Shown piece after piece: positions 1 through 7,367 of a DNA stretch of 64,000 nucleotides. The notes under the pieces were generated by a model. It was not told where the DNA came from and searched no databases. It saw nothing but the letters and a program-made list of their open reading frames with translations. The position numbers were made by a program, and so were the translations under genes. Each line of letters begins with the position of its first letter. Position 1 is the first letter of the stretch. Source of the stretch: Magnetospirillum sp. 15-1 (GTDB taxonomy: Bacteria; Pseudomonadota; Alphaproteobacteria; Rhodospirillales; Magnetospirillaceae); the NCBI RefSeq assembly GCF_900184795.1, contig NZ_FXXN01000016.1, forward strand, positions 62,001-126,000. Direction: 5' to 3'.

Positions 1-513
1 CGCCAGGGATTCGTACCCCTTGATGGCGCCGGTCCGCAGGTCGACGATGGGTTGGAGGAACGGCTCGATCTCGCCGCGGATGATGCCTTCGGCGATGTCG
101 CGCTCGCGCAGTACCTCCTCGAAGCCGGGGCCGAAATCCGAACTTTGCAGGGCGGCCATCACCTCGGAATCGGCCATGGCGCGCGTCTTCCGCAGGCGGC
201 CGACCAGCTTGCGCATCAACTCGGCGAAGAAGGGATCGGAACGGGCGATGGATTGCTGGATCTTCTCGGCCCGCACCATTACCAGCCGGGCCGGCGTCTC
301 GGCCATGGCGGTGGTCGAGCGCGGCTCGCCGTCGATGACGCCCAATTCACCGAACACCTCGCCCGGTCCCAGCCGGGCAAGACGGCGGCTTTCACACTGG
401 CCGTCGGCATCGTGCCGGATTTCGATGGTGCCCGACTCGATCAGATAGGCCATGTCGGCGGCATCGCCCTGGCGGAAGATCTCCTCGCCCGCCGCAACAT
501 CCCTGGTCAGCAT
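1..513 (-). CDS. Cyclic nucleotide-binding domain / EAL domain protein (3' end outside window)
   Basis: Reading leftward from an ATG at 513, the frame is open to the window edge (171 codons, no stop). Residues about 1-110 look like a cyclic-nucleotide-binding (CAP-type) fold, with motifs such as EEIFRQGDAADMAYLIESG and GPGEVFGELGVIDGEPRS. After a short helical linker, an EAL domain begins near residue 150 with EPFLQPIVDLRTGAIKGYES. EAL domains hydrolyse c-di-GMP, so this is probably a cytoplasmic phosphodiesterase gated by a bound nucleotide. The catalytic residues lie outside the window, so activity cannot be judged. A GAAGG-like ribosome site precedes the ATG. The gene is alone at this edge; its nearest neighbour at 598 is also on the minus strand. 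Confidence 0.85.
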   Translation of the reverse strand, partial: MLTRDVAAGEEIFRQGDAADMAYLIESGTIEIRHDADGQCESRRLARLGPGEVFGELGVIDGEPRSTTAMAETPARLVMVRAEKIQQSIARSDPFFAELMRKLVGRLRKTRAMADSEVMAALQSSDFGPGFEEVLRERDIAEGIIRGEIEPFLQPIVDLRTGAIKGYESLA

Positions 514-597
514 GCCTTCATCCGCTCCGCGAAACGTCCGATTATATGAATAGGTAGTGAACCACGCCCGGTGCCCGGTGGGCAAGTGTAAGGTAAA

Positions 598-984
598 TTA
601 CGTATTCGGCGGAGGCGGGGGCAGGGTGACGCGCACCGGCTGGCCTTCCTGCAGCGCCGCCCGCGACAGCAGGGTGTTGACGGCATCCATGGCGGAGTCC
701 ACCGCCCAGCGCACCTGGGTCTCGCCCGCCTGATTGCCATGGGCCACCGCCTCGGGAAGGATGCTTTTCTGCAAGAAGGCGGCAAAGCCGGCCAAGGCGC
801 GTGCGCTCAGTTCCAGGCCATCGCCGGGCACCTGGAAATCCGGTTCCCTCTCCACCGTATCGGCGATGCGGCGCAGTACGGCCATCATGTCCACGGTTCG
901 CGCGTCCAAGGCGGCGGGCGCGGCGGCCTCGGTCTTGGCCGCGACGAAGCGGAGCATGGAGGAAAAGAAGGCATATGAAGACAT
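598..984 (-). CDS. Hypothetical protein, 128 aa
   Basis: I do not recognise a family. The product is a soluble-looking, alanine-rich, mostly helical 128-residue protein ending in a run of five prolines (PPPPPNT). It has no signal peptide or membrane segment. GC-rich third codon positions support real coding. The start is uncertain: ATG 984 and ATG 957 are both possible and neither has a good ribosome site. It lies 85 bases upstream of the cNMP/EAL gene on the same strand and could be cotranscribed with it. The opposite strand also carries open frames here, but they read as low-complexity shadows. Confidence 0.6.
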   Translation of the reverse strand: MSSYAFFSSMLRFVAAKTEAAAPAALDARTVDMMAVLRRIADTVEREPDFQVPGDGLELSARALAGFAAFLQKSILPEAVAHGNQAGETQVRWAVDSAMDAVNTLLSRAALQEGQPVRVTLPPPPPNT

Positions 985-1142
985 GGGCTATAACTTTCGG
1001 TGTGTTTGACGAATTCTTCTACGCCGTTCGGTTCGCGTTTGACGCCAAACCGTCATGAAACGACAGGAAAGCGTTACAGACTGGCGTTTGTTCGCTCGCG
1101 GTATTTGCAAGATGATTCTCTTGTACTTCCGTGGAGGTGGGT

Positions 1143-1568
1143 ATGGCCGCCAGTTACAGCATCGGACATCCGGTCCTCGACGACGACCATGATCGCATGA
1201 TCGCCGCGTGGCGTGAACTGGAAGCCAGCCGGACCCTGGAGGCGGCCAAGGCGGCGGCCTCCCGGCTGATGGCCGAGGCCAGCGGGCATTTCGATCGCGA
1301 GGAACAGTTCATGGCCCTGTGCGGCTATCCTGATCTGGCTCGGCATAAGAGGCTGCATGCGGAAATGGGGGCGGCGCTCCGTCATGTACTGTTGTTGCCG
1401 CTGTTGGGCAAGGGTGGGCACGAGGGCTTCATCCTGGCCATGCGCGCCCTGATGGACAAGTGGGTGATGGCCCACATCCTGGGCGAGGATTCCAGGCTGG
1501 CCCCCTATGTCCGGGCGGCCCAGGCCCGGCTTGGCGGGCACCGTCCCGCCATGGCGGCCCGCCACTGA
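1143..1568 (+). CDS. Bacteriohemerythrin
   Basis: This 141-residue protein matches the hemerythrin four-helix bundle with its di-iron ligands in order: H in SIGHPVLDDDHD, then HFDREEQFM, then HKRLHAEM, then WVMAHILGED near the C-terminus. Such proteins bind O2 (some NO) at a non-haem di-iron site in the cytoplasm and act in oxygen sensing, storage or delivery. They are numerous in microaerophilic spirilla. The ATG at 1143 is preferred over the in-frame GTG at 1131 because GGAGG at 1133-1137 sits just upstream of it. The gene looks monocistronic; an FNR-type box lies just downstream and belongs to the next gene. Confidence 0.9.
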   Translation: MAASYSIGHPVLDDDHDRMIAAWRELEASRTLEAAKAAASRLMAEASGHFDREEQFMALCGYPDLARHKRLHAEMGAALRHVLLLPLLGKGGHEGFILAMRALMDKWVMAHILGEDSRLAPYVRAAQARLGGHRPAMAARH

Positions 1569-1589
1569 TCCTTACCTTTTCTCCACACT

Positions 1590-1603
1590 TGATCTGCGTC
1601 AAT
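1590..1603. promoter_or_regulatory. FNR/Anr-type binding site (TTGAT-CTGC-GTCAA)
   Basis: The site reads TTGATCTGCGTCAA, which matches the FNR/Anr/FnrL consensus TTGAT-N4-ATCAA at nine of ten half-site positions with correct spacing. It is centred about 60 bases before the TTG start at 1656. That position suits oxygen- or NO-responsive activation of the DUF2946/copper-chaperone gene pair downstream. Regulation is inferred from sequence only. Confidence 0.65.
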
Positions 1604-1655
1604 GTTCGCCGCCGCCGGGCGTGCGTTCCTGTATCGGACCCCAAGGAGGATCGCT

Positions 1656-2093
1656 TTGCGCTCTGCCCGCGCCGCCCTATCCATCCGCCGTATCGGCCGT
1701 CGCCCCATGGCGCGGCTGCTGGCGGTGGCGTTGGTGGCGGCGGGCTTCGTCTTCCAGGGTCTGCTTCCCGGTCTCGATCTGGCGTTCAGGGGGGATACCC
1801 TTCTGGTGACGCTGGCCGCGCGGACCGGCATCTGCCACGCGTCACTCGCGGGCGGAACCGAGCGTACGGCGGTTCCATCTCCCCTGAGTGACGACGAGCA
1901 GTCGGAAAGCCACGGATGCTGTCTGGTGTGCCAGGCCGCGTCGTCGGCGAAAGGGGCATTGCCGTCCCCAACCTTCAAAGTACCCACCGCAGGTACGGCA
2001 GGGCTTCGCATCGCCGCGACCGCGTCGTCACACATCGACGGGCAGGCATCCCACCACCATTTCGCCCGCGGTCCCCCGGCCGTCGCGGCCTGA
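1656..2093 (+). CDS. DUF2946-like copper-associated protein
   Basis: This 145-residue protein has an Arg-rich N-terminus, one hydrophobic segment (about residues 18-42), a central Cys cluster (GCCLVCQ) and a His-rich, RGPP-type C-terminal tail (SHHHFARGPP). This layout is typical of DUF2946 proteins found beside copper chaperones and copper-dependent respiratory enzymes. The TTG start at 1656 is chosen because AAGGAGG at 1643-1649 is ideally spaced; an earlier in-frame start would include an unlikely extension. An FNR-type box lies about 55 bases upstream, and a PCu(A)C chaperone gene follows on the same strand. A role in copper handling at the membrane is inferred from the Cys/His content and neighbours. 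Confidence 0.7.
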   Translation: MRSARAALSIRRIGRRPMARLLAVALVAAGFVFQGLLPGLDLAFRGDTLLVTLAARTGICHASLAGGTERTAVPSPLSDDEQSESHGCCLVCQAASSAKGALPSPTFKVPTAGTAGLRIAATASSHIDGQASHHHFARGPPAVAA

Positions 2094-2191
2094 CGCCGCC
2101 TTTCCTCCGCTCCAGCAATGTCCTATGTTCATTTTTCGCCACCCCGGCATCCGGGGGCGGCTACGCTCGATTACTGTCCGGAGTTTCGTCC

Positions 2192-2704
2192 ATGAAGTCC
2201 TTTGCCATTGCCGCCGCCCTGCTGCTGGGTCTGTCCGTCGCCGGTCAGGCGGCCGCCGCCGATATCGAGGTGGCCAACCCGTTCATGCGGGCCGCTCCCA
2301 TGGCCGGCGGCACCGGAGCCGCCTTCATGACCATCAACAATCATGGTGCCGCCGACCGCCTGTTGGCGGCGGAAGCCGGCATTTCCAAGAGCGTCGAGCT
2401 GCACACCCATGTGAAGGACGGCGACATCTACCGCATGCGCAAGGTCGAGTCCCTGGTGGTGCCCGAGCACGGCACGGCCGAGATGAAGCCGGGCGGCGAC
2501 CACATCATGTTCATCGGCCTCAACGCTCCCATGAAGGAAGGCGCCACGGTGCAGCTCACTCTCAAGTTCGAGAAGGCCGGCGCGGTGGTGGTTCAGGTGC
2601 CGGTCCTGGCGCCCGGCGCCATGGCTCCTGGTGCCATGGTTCCCGGTGGAGGGGCTCCCGGTGCCGCCATGCCGGGCGGCATGATGCACCACGGCCACAA
2701 ATAG
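2192..2704 (+). CDS. PCu(A)C family periplasmic copper chaperone
   Basis: The 170-residue product has a Sec signal peptide (MKSFAIAAALLLGLSVAGQAA) followed by a PCu(A)C domain. The Cu(I) ligands fit the H-x10-M-x21-H-x-M pattern: ELHTH, YRM, then GDHIM. The C-terminal tail is rich in Pro, Gly, Met and His and ends in MMHHGHK, probably a second copper site. These periplasmic proteins deliver Cu to CuA centres, usually with SCO1. A SCO1 gene and a TlpA-like thioredoxin lie on the opposite strand just downstream, and nosZ (which has CuA) follows. The start is the ATG at the signal peptide. A 24-base palindrome immediately downstream is likely a terminator. Confidence 0.88.
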   Translation: MKSFAIAAALLLGLSVAGQAAAADIEVANPFMRAAPMAGGTGAAFMTINNHGAADRLLAAEAGISKSVELHTHVKDGDIYRMRKVESLVVPEHGTAEMKPGGDHIMFIGLNAPMKEGATVQLTLKFEKAGAVVVQVPVLAPGAMAPGAMVPGGGAPGAAMPGGMMHHGHK

Positions 2705-2716
2705 GGACTTCCCCCA

Positions 2717-2740
2717 GGCGGCTCGACGCGTCGAGCCGCC
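2717..2740. terminator. Perfect palindrome between convergent genes, likely bidirectional terminator
   Basis: GGCGGCTCGA-CGCG-TCGAGCCGCC is a perfect inverted repeat that forms a 10-bp GC-rich stem. It lies between the convergent stops of the PCu(A)C chaperone (2704) and the thioredoxin gene (2758). No strong U-tract follows on either strand, so termination is plausible but not certain. Confidence 0.55.
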
Positions 2741-2757
2741 AGAATTCCGCGTTTGCC

Positions 2758-3333
2758 TTACGGGGCCGCGCCCATTCTGACCGGGGGCGGCGCCATGTCC
2801 GGGGTGAGCGGGTTTCCCGCCGCCAGGGCGTCCAGCAGGCGGGCGGCCGGCGGGCCGTCCCACTCGGCGGCCCCGATGAAGCGGGCGATTTCGCGGCCCT
2901 CGCGGTCGATCAGCAAGGTCACCGGCAAGGCGGGGGCGTCCAGCTTCTCCGCCGCCACGCGATTCTCGTCGGTGCGGATATCCAGATTCTTGATGCCCAA
3001 GCGGGCGAAGGTGTTGGCGACCGCCACCTTGCCGCTGCGGTCGAGCGACAGGGCGACCAGGACCACGCCCTTGGCGTCGAGAGCGGGTTTGAGCCTGTCC
3101 AGGGCGGGCAGTTCGGCGACGCAGGGCATGCACCAGCTGGCCCACAGATTGAGCAGGACCGGCTTGCCCTTCAAGGTGTCCAGCCCGGCGGCCCTGGACT
3201 CGGCGTCGCGGATGTCGATGGCGGCCACCGGCCGGGGCTGGTCGTGAATGATCAGGCCGCGCTGCCCCTTGGCGGCGGCGGCGGGAAAGGCGGCCAGGGC
3301 GGCGGCGCTCAGGATGAAGGCGCGGCGCTTCAT
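2758..3333 (-). CDS. TlpA-like periplasmic thioredoxin
   Basis: This 191-residue protein begins with a signal sequence (MKRRAFILSAAALAAFPAAAA) and contains a thioredoxin fold with the active site LWASWCMPCVAELP (CMPC), followed by the cis-Pro region LPVTLLIDREG. TlpA-type proteins are periplasmic disulfide reductases that keep SCO1 and CuA cysteines reduced for copper loading. The gene lies two bases after the SCO1 gene on the same strand, so the pair is almost certainly an operon. Its neighbours (PCu(A)C chaperone, nosZ with CuA) suggest a job in NosZ or cytochrome oxidase CuA maturation. The start is ATG 3333, at the signal peptide. Confidence 0.88.
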   Translation of the reverse strand: MKRRAFILSAAALAAFPAAAAKGQRGLIIHDQPRPVAAIDIRDAESRAAGLDTLKGKPVLLNLWASWCMPCVAELPALDRLKPALDAKGVVLVALSLDRSGKVAVANTFARLGIKNLDIRTDENRVAAEKLDAPALPVTLLIDREGREIARFIGAAEWDGPPAARLLDALAAGNPLTPDMAPPPVRMGAAP

Positions 3334-3335
3334 GC

Positions 3336-3908
3336 CTAGTCCTCCGCCTTGCGGGGGGCGAGATAGGAGCGCACCCGGTCGGCCACCCGGTCGGGAGCCG
3401 ACATATGCGGCATGCGCGCCAGGAAATTGCCCTCGCGATCCATGATGAACAGGGCGGCGGTGTGGTCGACGGCATAGACCTTGGGGTCGTCGCCATCGGG
3501 CTGCTGGCGCTCGTAGCGGACCTTGAAGTTGCGGGCGGCGGCGGCCACCTGCTCGGGGGTTCCCGTCAGGCCGGTGATGTCCGGAAAGGCGTTCAGGTAT
3601 TCCTTGAGGTGGGCCGGCGTGTCGCGCTCGGGGTCCACCGAGATGAACAGCGTCGCCACCTTGGCCCGGTCGGGTCCCAGTTGCTCCAGCGCCACCGACA
3701 GGGTGTTGAGGATGGTGGGGCAGATGTCCGGGCAGAAGGTGTAGCCGAAGGTGACCAGGCGGATCTTGCCCCGATATGTCTCGTCGGTGACTGGCCGGCC
3801 ATGCATGTCGGTGAGCAGAAAGCGTCCCGAGACCGTGGTGTCGTCCTGGGCGTGCGCCGCCGGAACCACCGCCATGCACATGAGAAGTATCAGCAAAAAC
3901 CGCCGCAT
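3336..3908 (-). CDS. SCO1/SenC family copper chaperone
   Basis: The 190-residue product has an N-terminal hydrophobic signal or anchor (MRRFLLILLMCMAVVPAAHA), then a SCO fold with the copper-binding CPDIC motif (FGYTFCPDICPTI) and the distal His in VDHTAALFIMD. SCO proteins deliver copper to CuA sites and act in the periplasm with TlpA and PCu(A)C. Both partners flank it. ATG 3908 is preferred over an ATG at 3953 because the signal peptide begins there and AAGGA lies upstream. The gene is divergent from nosZ, with about 215 bases between the two starts, so the two promoters share this region. Confidence 0.9.
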   Translation of the reverse strand: MRRFLLILLMCMAVVPAAHAQDDTTVSGRFLLTDMHGRPVTDETYRGKIRLVTFGYTFCPDICPTILNTLSVALEQLGPDRAKVATLFISVDPERDTPAHLKEYLNAFPDITGLTGTPEQVAAAARNFKVRYERQQPDGDDPKVYAVDHTAALFIMDREGNFLARMPHMSAPDRVADRVRSYLAPRKAED

Positions 3909-4024
3909 TTCCGTCGATTCCTTATCCTCGTGACGACCCTTGATGACGCTCATCGCGGCATTTGGGAAGCGTGATCATAGCCCGGCGGCCATGCGGTAGG
4001 CGCACGGAATTTACACAGGCTTTC

Positions 4025-4038
4025 TTGACGAAAGTTAA
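4025..4038. promoter_or_regulatory. Possible CRP/FNR-family site upstream of nosZ
   Basis: TTGAC-GAAA-GTTAA is a degenerate dyad with the N4 spacing of FNR/NNR/Dnr sites. It lies about 90 bases before the nosZ ATG and 120 bases before the divergent SCO1 start. It is weaker than the 1590 site, but its position would suit anaerobic or NO-dependent activation of nosZ. Confidence 0.35.
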
Positions 4039-4123
4039 GGCTTTTGCATCGGCCCGGTCCCATCGTCTCCGGCGAAGGTTGGGTATCATTTGTTTAGTTT
4101 CAACAATTCAAAAGGTGGGGAAG

Positions 4124-6430
4124 ATGCACAGAAGCCGCAAATTGGCGACTCTGCTCGCTACTGTCAGCTTTGGCGCCCTTGTGGCCAGCGCAGCTTCGGC
4201 TGAGTCGCTGCAGGATGTGATGAAGCGCCGTGGTCTGACCGAAAATGACCTGATGGCCGCGGCCAAGACCTACAATCCGACCGGTAAGCTTGACGAGTTC
4301 ATGGTGTTCAGCTCGGGCGGCCAGAGTGGTCAGGTGATCACGTACGGCGTGCCCTCCATGCGCATCCTGAAGTACATCGGCGTGTTCACCCCCGAGCCCT
4401 GGCAGGGCTATGGCTACGACGACGAGTCGAAGAACGTGCTGAAGCAGGGCTCCGAGGTTCAGGGCCGTCAGGTGCTGTGGGGCGATACCCACCACCCGGC
4501 GCTGTCCGAGACCAACGGCGAGAGCGACGGTCAGTGGCTGTTCATCAACGACAAGAACACGCCCCGTATCGCGGTGATCGATCTGCGCGACTTCGAGACC
4601 AAGCAGATCGTTCAGAACCCGATCCTGCAGTCCGAGCACGGTGGCGCCTTCGTCAGCCCGAACACCGACTACATCCAGGAAGCGGCCCAGTACGCGGCTC
4701 CCCTCGGCGGTGAATTCGCTCCCCTGGAGCAGTTCAACGAGAAGTATCGTGGCGCGCTGACCTACTGGAAGTTCAACCGCGAAGCCGGCCGCATCGAGCC
4801 CGAGAACTCGTTCTCCCTCGAACTGCCGCCCTACAGCCAGGATCTGTCCGATTTCGGCAAGGGTCCGTCGGATGGCTGGTCGTTCGTCAACTCCTTCTGC
4901 ACCGAGCGTTATGTCGGCGGCATCGAGCGCGGCCGTCCGCCCTTCGAAGCGGGCTGCTCGGCCAAGGATCACGACTACCTGCACGTGATCAACTGGAAGA
5001 AGGCCGCCGAGCTGGTCAAGGCCGGCAAGGCCAAGAAGATCAACGGCCACAACGTCCTGAGCATCGATACCGCGGTCAAGGAAGGCATCCTGGTGCTCGT
5101 CCCCGAGCCCAAGAGCCCGCACGGCGTCGACGTCAGCCCGGACGGCAAGTTCGTGATCGTGTCCGGCAAGCTGGACAGCCACACCACCGTCTACGACATC
5201 GCCAAGATCGAAGCCGCCATTGCCGCCAAGACCTTCGCCGGCAAGGACGAGTACGGCATTCCGATCATCGCGCTGGAGACCGTTGCCCACAATCAGGTGG
5301 CGCTGGGCCTCGGCCCGCTCCACACCCAGTACGACTCCAAGCCCTGCGTCGCGTACACCTCGCTGTACGTGGACTCCATGGTCGCCAAGTGGGACTACTG
5401 TGAGGGCAAGGTGCTCGACAAGCTGTCGGTGCACTACAACATCGGCCATCTGATGGCCATGGAAGGCGATACCGCCAAGCCGAAGGGCAAGTACCTGATC
5501 GCCCTGAACAAGCTGGCCATCGATCGTTTCGCTCCGGTGGGTCCGCTGCATCCGCAGAACCACCAGCTGATCGATATCTCCGGCGACAAGATGCAGCTGC
5601 TGTACGATATGCCGCTGCCGTTGGGCGAGCCCCACTATGCCGTGTCGATCTCGCTCGACAAGCTGAAGACCAACGTCCGCTATCCGTTCGGCACCGACTC
5701 TCGCACCGAGAAGAAGTCGCCGTTCGCGGTCCGCCCCGGCCAGGAGCGTATCGAGAAGAAGCCGGGTAAGGTCGAAGTGTTCGGCACCGTGATCCGCTCG
5801 CACATCACGCCGGAAATCATCGAGGCGAACGAGGGTGACGAAATCACCGTCCACCTGACCAACCTCGAGCGTGCCCAGGACGAGACCCATGGTTTCGCCA
5901 TCTCCAAGCACAACGGCAACCTGTCCATCGAGCCGGGCAAGACCGCCTCGCTGACCGTCAAGGCCAACAAGGCCGGCGTGTTCCCGTACTACTGCACCGA
6001 GTTCTGCTCGGCGCTGCACCTTGAGATGGAAGGCTACCTGCTGGTTCAGCCCGCCAACTACAAGGCTTCGGGTGCCAAGGGCAAGGAAGGCCAGGTTTAC
6101 GGCCAGAAGGACTACGACGCCCGCGTGAAGGCCAATGTCGATACCCAGGCCGTCATCAACAGCGTCGTCGGCTACATCACCAGCGTGAACTTCAAGGACT
6201 TCCCGCAGGTGGTCGCCATGGTCGAAGACGCCACCGAGCAGCTGGGCTACGCCGAGCAGAACAAGAAGAAGTCTGAAGAGTTCGCCGCCAAGGGCGACTA
6301 CAACAGCGCCTTCCTGTGGGCCGAGCAGTGGTTCCAGTATCAGGTCAAGGCCGCCGATATCGGCCTGCGTGCCAAGACCTTCCTGGAGCAGAACGGCGCC
6401 AAGAAGGTGGAGGCCGCTCCGGCCAAGTAA
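4124..6430 (+). CDS. nosZ: Nitrous oxide reductase, clade II (Sec-dependent) NosZ
   Basis: NosZ reduces N2O to N2 in the periplasm. The 768-residue protein has a Sec-type signal peptide (no twin-arginine motif), the mark of clade II 'atypical' NosZ. A seven-bladed propeller carries the CuZ His ligands, starting with GDTHHPALSETNG (D121, H123, H124). A C-terminal cupredoxin domain carries the CuA motif C624-x3-C628-x3-H632-x2-M635 (YYCTEFCSALHLEMEG). A helical extension of about 100 residues follows. The ATG at 4124 has a purine-rich AAAGGTGGGG site. It heads the nos cluster, but hairpins after its stop and a separate upstream region for the next gene suggest nosZ is partly its own transcript. 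Confidence 0.97.
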   Translation: MHRSRKLATLLATVSFGALVASAASAESLQDVMKRRGLTENDLMAAAKTYNPTGKLDEFMVFSSGGQSGQVITYGVPSMRILKYIGVFTPEPWQGYGYDDESKNVLKQGSEVQGRQVLWGDTHHPALSETNGESDGQWLFINDKNTPRIAVIDLRDFETKQIVQNPILQSEHGGAFVSPNTDYIQEAAQYAAPLGGEFAPLEQFNEKYRGALTYWKFNREAGRIEPENSFSLELPPYSQDLSDFGKGPSDGWSFVNSFCTERYVGGIERGRPPFEAGCSAKDHDYLHVINWKKAAELVKAGKAKKINGHNVLSIDTAVKEGILVLVPEPKSPHGVDVSPDGKFVIVSGKLDSHTTVYDIAKIEAAIAAKTFAGKDEYGIPIIALETVAHNQVALGLGPLHTQYDSKPCVAYTSLYVDSMVAKWDYCEGKVLDKLSVHYNIGHLMAMEGDTAKPKGKYLIALNKLAIDRFAPVGPLHPQNHQLIDISGDKMQLLYDMPLPLGEPHYAVSISLDKLKTNVRYPFGTDSRTEKKSPFAVRPGQERIEKKPGKVEVFGTVIRSHITPEIIEANEGDEITVHLTNLERAQDETHGFAISKHNGNLSIEPGKTASLTVKANKAGVFPYYCTEFCSALHLEMEGYLLVQPANYKASGAKGKEGQVYGQKDYDARVKANVDTQAVINSVVGYITSVNFKDFPQVVAMVEDATEQLGYAEQNKKKSEEFAAKGDYNSAFLWAEQWFQYQVKAADIGLRAKTFLEQNGAKKVEAAPAK

Positions 6431-6448
6431 GGCGTACACGGTAAGATC

Positions 6449-6470
6449 GGGGTGGGATTATTCCCACCCC
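6449..6470 (+). terminator. Hairpin 3' of nosZ (9-bp perfect stem)
   Basis: GGGGTGGGA-TTAT-TCCCACCCC forms a perfect 9-bp stem with a four-base loop 18 bases after the nosZ stop. It has no U-tract of its own and sits just before a second, stronger hairpin. It may stabilise the nosZ transcript end or attenuate read-through. Confidence 0.5.
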
Positions 6471-6485
6471 GGTTCCGCCAGAAAC

Positions 6486-6523
6486 CCGGCGGGGTGGGCT
6501 TGCCCGCTCCGCCGGTTCTTTTT
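6486..6523 (+). terminator. Rho-independent terminator after nosZ
   Basis: A long GC-rich hairpin (CCGGCGGGGTGGGC pairing with GCCCGCTCCGCCGG, with two G-U wobbles) is followed by TTCTTTTT at 6516-6523. This is a classic intrinsic terminator and separates nosZ from the downstream nos genes. Confidence 0.75.
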
Positions 6524-6555
6524 GAGGGGGCGGCCTGACTTTAGTCGGCTCGGCC

Positions 6556-6571
6556 CTTGGAAAAATCCAAG
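6556..6571. promoter_or_regulatory. Perfect dyad with FNR-like spacing upstream of the nos cytochrome operon
   Basis: CTTGGA-AAAA-TCCAAG is a perfect 6-bp inverted repeat with a four-base centre, the geometry of CRP/FNR-family operators, although the half-site TTGGA differs from TTGAT. It lies 120 bases before the start at 6691 and just after the nosZ terminator, where a promoter for the rest of the operon is expected. Confidence 0.4.
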
Positions 6572-6690
6572 ACTTAACCAAAGTCATGGGGGCGTCTGTA
6601 CCCCACGGGTAGTTTCCGTCGAAATTATCCGGACACGAGGGCTGGCCCGGCCTTGCTCTCGGTCTTAAGCGAGCCTGGAGAGGATCAGAC

Positions 6691-7308
6691 ATGTTCAAGA
6701 CCATCAAGCGGCAACTCCCCGTCATGGCCCTGACCGCGGCCTTCGGCGCCGTTTCCCTGGCGCCGGCCCTTGCCGCCGATGGCAAGGCGCTCTACGCCGA
6801 CAAGGGCTGCGTCGCCTGCCATGGCGAGGACGCCAAGACCCCGCTGCAGGAAGGCTTCCCCAAGCTGGCCGGACTGGCCTCCGACTACATCGTCAACCAG
6901 ATCAAGGACATCAAGGCCGGTGCCCGCACCAACGGCCAGAGCGTTGATTCCATGAAGCCCATCGTGGAAGACCTGTCCGAGGCCGACGCCAAGGCCATCG
7001 CCGATTACCTGGCCAGCCTGAAGGAGGCTCCGGCCGCCGCCGCCGCCGCCGCCGGCGCTCCCCATCCGGGCAAGACCCTGTTCCTGACCAAGACCTGCGT
7101 GGCCTGCCACGGCAAGGAAGGCAAGAAGCCGCTGCCCGGCTATCCCGCCATCGCCGGCCAGGATAAGGCCTATATCATTGCTCAGGCCAGTGACATCCAG
7201 GCCGGCAAGCGCACTAACGGCAAGTCCAGCGCCATGCAGCCGGTCATGCACCTCGTGAACGCCGACGAACTGGCTCTGGTTGCGGAATACTTGTCCACAG
7301 TCAAGTGA
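6691..7308 (+). CDS. nosC1: Dihaem cytochrome c (NosC1-type) of the nos cluster
   Basis: This 205-residue periplasmic protein has a Sec signal peptide and two cytochrome c553/c4-like domains, each with a CVACH haem motif (GCVACHGEDA and TCVACHGKEG). An Ala-rich linker joins the domains. Met ligands are likely in DSMKPIV and SAMQPVM. It probably carries electrons to NosZ. Clade II nos clusters typically encode two such cytochromes (NosC1/NosC2), and a second follows at 7368. The ATG at 6691 follows a GGAGAGGA ribosome site. The symbol is assigned by position in the cluster, so which cytochrome is C1 or C2 is tentative. Confidence 0.88.
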   Translation: MFKTIKRQLPVMALTAAFGAVSLAPALAADGKALYADKGCVACHGEDAKTPLQEGFPKLAGLASDYIVNQIKDIKAGARTNGQSVDSMKPIVEDLSEADAKAIADYLASLKEAPAAAAAAAGAPHPGKTLFLTKTCVACHGKEGKKPLPGYPAIAGQDKAYIIAQASDIQAGKRTNGKSSAMQPVMHLVNADELALVAEYLSTVK

Positions 7309-7367
7309 TCGCCCGGACGCCTCGTTTAAGGTTCCGACCAAATACGTTAGACCCTGGAGATAGAACG

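Noticed and set aside
974-1057. 27-codon plus-strand ORF (MKTWAITFGVFDEFF...) with purine-rich upstream
   Set aside because: It overlaps the start of a minus-strand gene, the spacing to GGAGG is too long, and nothing else supports it.
2581-2700. Tandem DNA repeat at the 3' end of the PCu(A)C gene
   Set aside because: It is the coding of a Pro/Gly/Ala/Met-rich tail with similar codons, not an independent repeat element.
4100-6439. Long open frame (about 780 codons) antisense to nosZ
   Set aside because: It is a shadow of high-GC codon use in nosZ; the protein is low-complexity Gly/Val/Leu/His-rich and matches no family. Similar antisense frames over glgX (28086-30614), glgP (33448-35823) and others were rejected for the same reason.
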